Assembly (NCBI GenBank): GCA_016931535.1
Contig: JAFGEP010000075.1
Location: 1 to 34,406, forward strand
Reading direction: 5' to 3'
Origin: Bradymonadales bacterium
Lineage (GTDB): Bacteria > Myxococcota_A > Bradymonadia > JAFGEP01
DNA length: 34,406 nucleotides
Part shown: in pieces, positions 33,378 through 34,406 of the stretch
How positions within the stretch are numbered: position 1 is the stretch's first letter
How the letters are laid out: the number at the start of each line of letters is the position of its first letter
Program-made: the position numbers and the translations under genes
Notes under the pieces: generated by a model
Databases searched by the model: none
Told to the model about the DNA's origin: nothing
What the model saw: the letters and a program-made list of their open reading frames with translations, nothing else

Positions 33378-33500
33378 GGCGTCGGGGATTAGATACCAAG
33401 GAACGGCGTCGGGGATTAGATACCAAGGAACGGCGTCGGGGATTAGGTACCAAGGAACGGCGTCGGGGATTAGATACCAAGGATCAGCGTCGGGGATGGG
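33378..33500. repeat. 27-bp tandem repeat, four copies plus a partial
   Basis: Units at 33378-33404, 33405-33431, 33432-33458 and 33459-33485 are identical except for one base in the third (GATAC to GGTAC) and one in the fourth (GAAC to GATC); a partial fifth follows. The core is GGCGTCGGGGATTAGATACC followed by AAGGAAC. It fills the space between the surface protein gene and nth. There are no spacers, so it is not CRISPR. The unit is a multiple of three, and the minus strand stays open (SNPRRRSLV repeated), but no ribosome site or start supports translation. Confidence 0.9.
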
Positions 33501-33503
33501 ACC

Positions 33504-34166
33504 TCACCCGCGCGGATCGCCTACGGTCCCGGCGGCCCAGGAGCAGATCGGGCAGTGGGCCGGATCGTGGTTTCGCGCCGGGCAATACTCCCGACCGAAG
33601 TAGATCATCTGCAGGTGGATGGTGCCCCAGCGCTCCTGTGGGAACAGGTTCTTCAGGTCCCGCTCGGTCTGGACCACGTTCTTCCCCGAGCTCAACCCCC
33701 AGCGGGCCGCCAGCCGGTGGATATGGGTGTCCACCGGAAAGGCCGGCTTCCCGAAAGCCTGGCTCATCACCACACTGGCGGTCTTGTGGCCGACTCCGGG
33801 CAGCGCCTCCAGCGCCTCGAAGCGGTCCGGGACTTCACCCTGGTGCTGCTCGACCAGCCTCTCCGATAGCCCCCAGATCGCCTTCGACTTGGAGGGTGCC
33901 AGGCCGCAGGGCCGGATGATCTCCTCGATCCGCGATCGCTCCAGGGCAACCATCTCACTCGGCGTCCTGGCCAGGGCGAACAGCTGGGGCGCCACCTGGT
34001 TAACCCGGAGATCGGTGCACTGGGCGGACAGGACGGTCGCCACCAGCAGAGTATAGGGGTCGTGGTGGTGCAGCGGGATCTCCACCAGGGGGTAGAGCCT
34101 GTCCAAGATCTCCATGATTTTCTGGGCCTTGTCGCTGATCTGCGGGTTTTCTCCCACCTGTCGCAT
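33504..34166 (-). CDS. nth: Endonuclease III with incomplete cluster-binding tail
   Basis: 220 residues from the ATG at 34166 (GGAGG directly before it; an internal start is possible). The enzyme removes oxidised pyrimidines and nicks the abasic site. Visible: the N-terminal helix TLLVATVLSAQCTD, the helix-hairpin-helix LEALPGVGHKTASVV with catalytic K128, and D146 in VDTHIHRLAARWGL. The tail reads C195-x9-C205-x2-C208 and then ends without another cysteine, whereas E. coli Nth has C-x6-C-x2-C-x5-C for its [4Fe-4S] cluster. The cluster may be lost or have another ligand. I believe some other bacteria share such tails, but could not check. Confidence 0.92.
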   Translation of the reverse strand: MRQVGENPQISDKAQKIMEILDRLYPLVEIPLHHHDPYTLLVATVLSAQCTDLRVNQVAPQLFALARTPSEMVALERSRIEEIIRPCGLAPSKSKAIWGLSERLVEQHQGEVPDRFEALEALPGVGHKTASVVMSQAFGKPAFPVDTHIHRLAARWGLSSGKNVVQTERDLKNLFPQERWGTIHLQMIYFGREYCPARNHDPAHCPICSWAAGTVGDPRG

Positions 34167-34260
34167 CCTCCACCCGGCGGTGATCCCTCTGCCCGCACCG
34201 CCAGTCATCTGCCCGCTGTCAGCCGGCAGCCGGCAGCCGACAGTCAAAACCCTCTTGTAT

Positions 34261-34330
34261 GTCCCGCCCTTTCAGGGCTTGCCCCGTATGTGTCCCCGGT
34301 TCACAGGGCTTCGCCCTGGGCTGGTACCCA
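34261..34330. repeat. Interspersed hairpin repeat at the right edge
   Basis: Two TTC-loop hairpins occur close together: GCCCT-TTC-AGGGC (34266-34278) and CAGGGC-TTC-GCCCTG (34304-34318), followed by GGGCTGGTACCC. This pattern recalls a short non-coding repeat that I remember as frequent in some draft genomes. The rest of the window end (34331-34406) is AT-rich and holds no gene that I can see. Confidence 0.5.
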
Positions 34331-34406
34331 CGTGATGCGGATCGGGTGTTTTATTAACGTTTCTAATAGGTTGTTCTTGATCGCCAGATATGAGAAATCG
34401 GTCGTC

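Noticed and set aside
33385..33397. Similarity of GGATTAGATACC to a 16S rRNA signature
   Set aside because: Only about a dozen bases match and nothing else of 16S rRNA is nearby, so this is chance.
33378..33485. CRISPR array
   Set aside because: The 27-base units follow each other directly, with no spacers between them, and no cas gene is in the window.

Overview
The window is GC-rich chromosomal DNA from a bacterium with an outer membrane, most likely of the Myxococcota or a related former-deltaproteobacterial lineage. The basis is a very long Cys-rich surface protein ending in a MYXO-CTERM-like tail, a DUF4157 (eCIS-associated) protein, a LexA gene with a possible myxobacterial-type operator, and the order lysS-lolC/E-lolD-bamA-skp. 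No species can be named from the sequence alone.

Left part (1-3917): a lower-GC, sparsely coding accessory stretch. It holds a structured region without a convincing gene (1-418), a secreted protein of unknown function, a HIT-family hydrolase with an altered histidine triad, and an orphan DUF4157/HExxH protein bracketed by related GGCTTTGTC-type repeats.

Middle-left (3918-11126): a leftward respiratory complex I operon, nuoA-B-C-D-G-H-I, without nuoE/F and without nuoJ-N. A membrane-anchored protein of unknown function follows nuoI by 9 bases. The divergent gene is lexA, whose promoter contains a near-palindromic candidate SOS operator. Convergent to lexA is a receiver-histidine kinase hybrid. 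A Phd/PIN toxin-antitoxin pair with a perfect operator palindrome comes next.

Middle (14635-24480): prfB with the classic programmed +1 frameshift, lysS, a LolC/E-type permease with a large proline/glycine-rich periplasmic insertion, lolD, bamA, skp and a lipoprotein with four EPND-type domains. The genes from lysS to skp form a tight envelope-biogenesis operon.

Right part (24574-34406): a leftward alpha-methylacyl-CoA racemase-like gene and an SCP2 sterol-carrier gene; a rightward pair made of a membrane-anchored unknown and a polytopic GT-C-like membrane protein; the 1280-residue MYXO-CTERM Cys-rich protein; a 27-bp tandem repeat; endonuclease III lacking the fourth cluster cysteine; and a hairpin repeat at the right edge.

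The least expected observation is that the unknown protein behind nuoI (3918-4829) and the unknown protein at 26561-27505 share a C-terminal domain with four cysteines at nearly identical spacing (C-x9-C-x21/22-C-x95/97-C). I do not recognise this as a named family.
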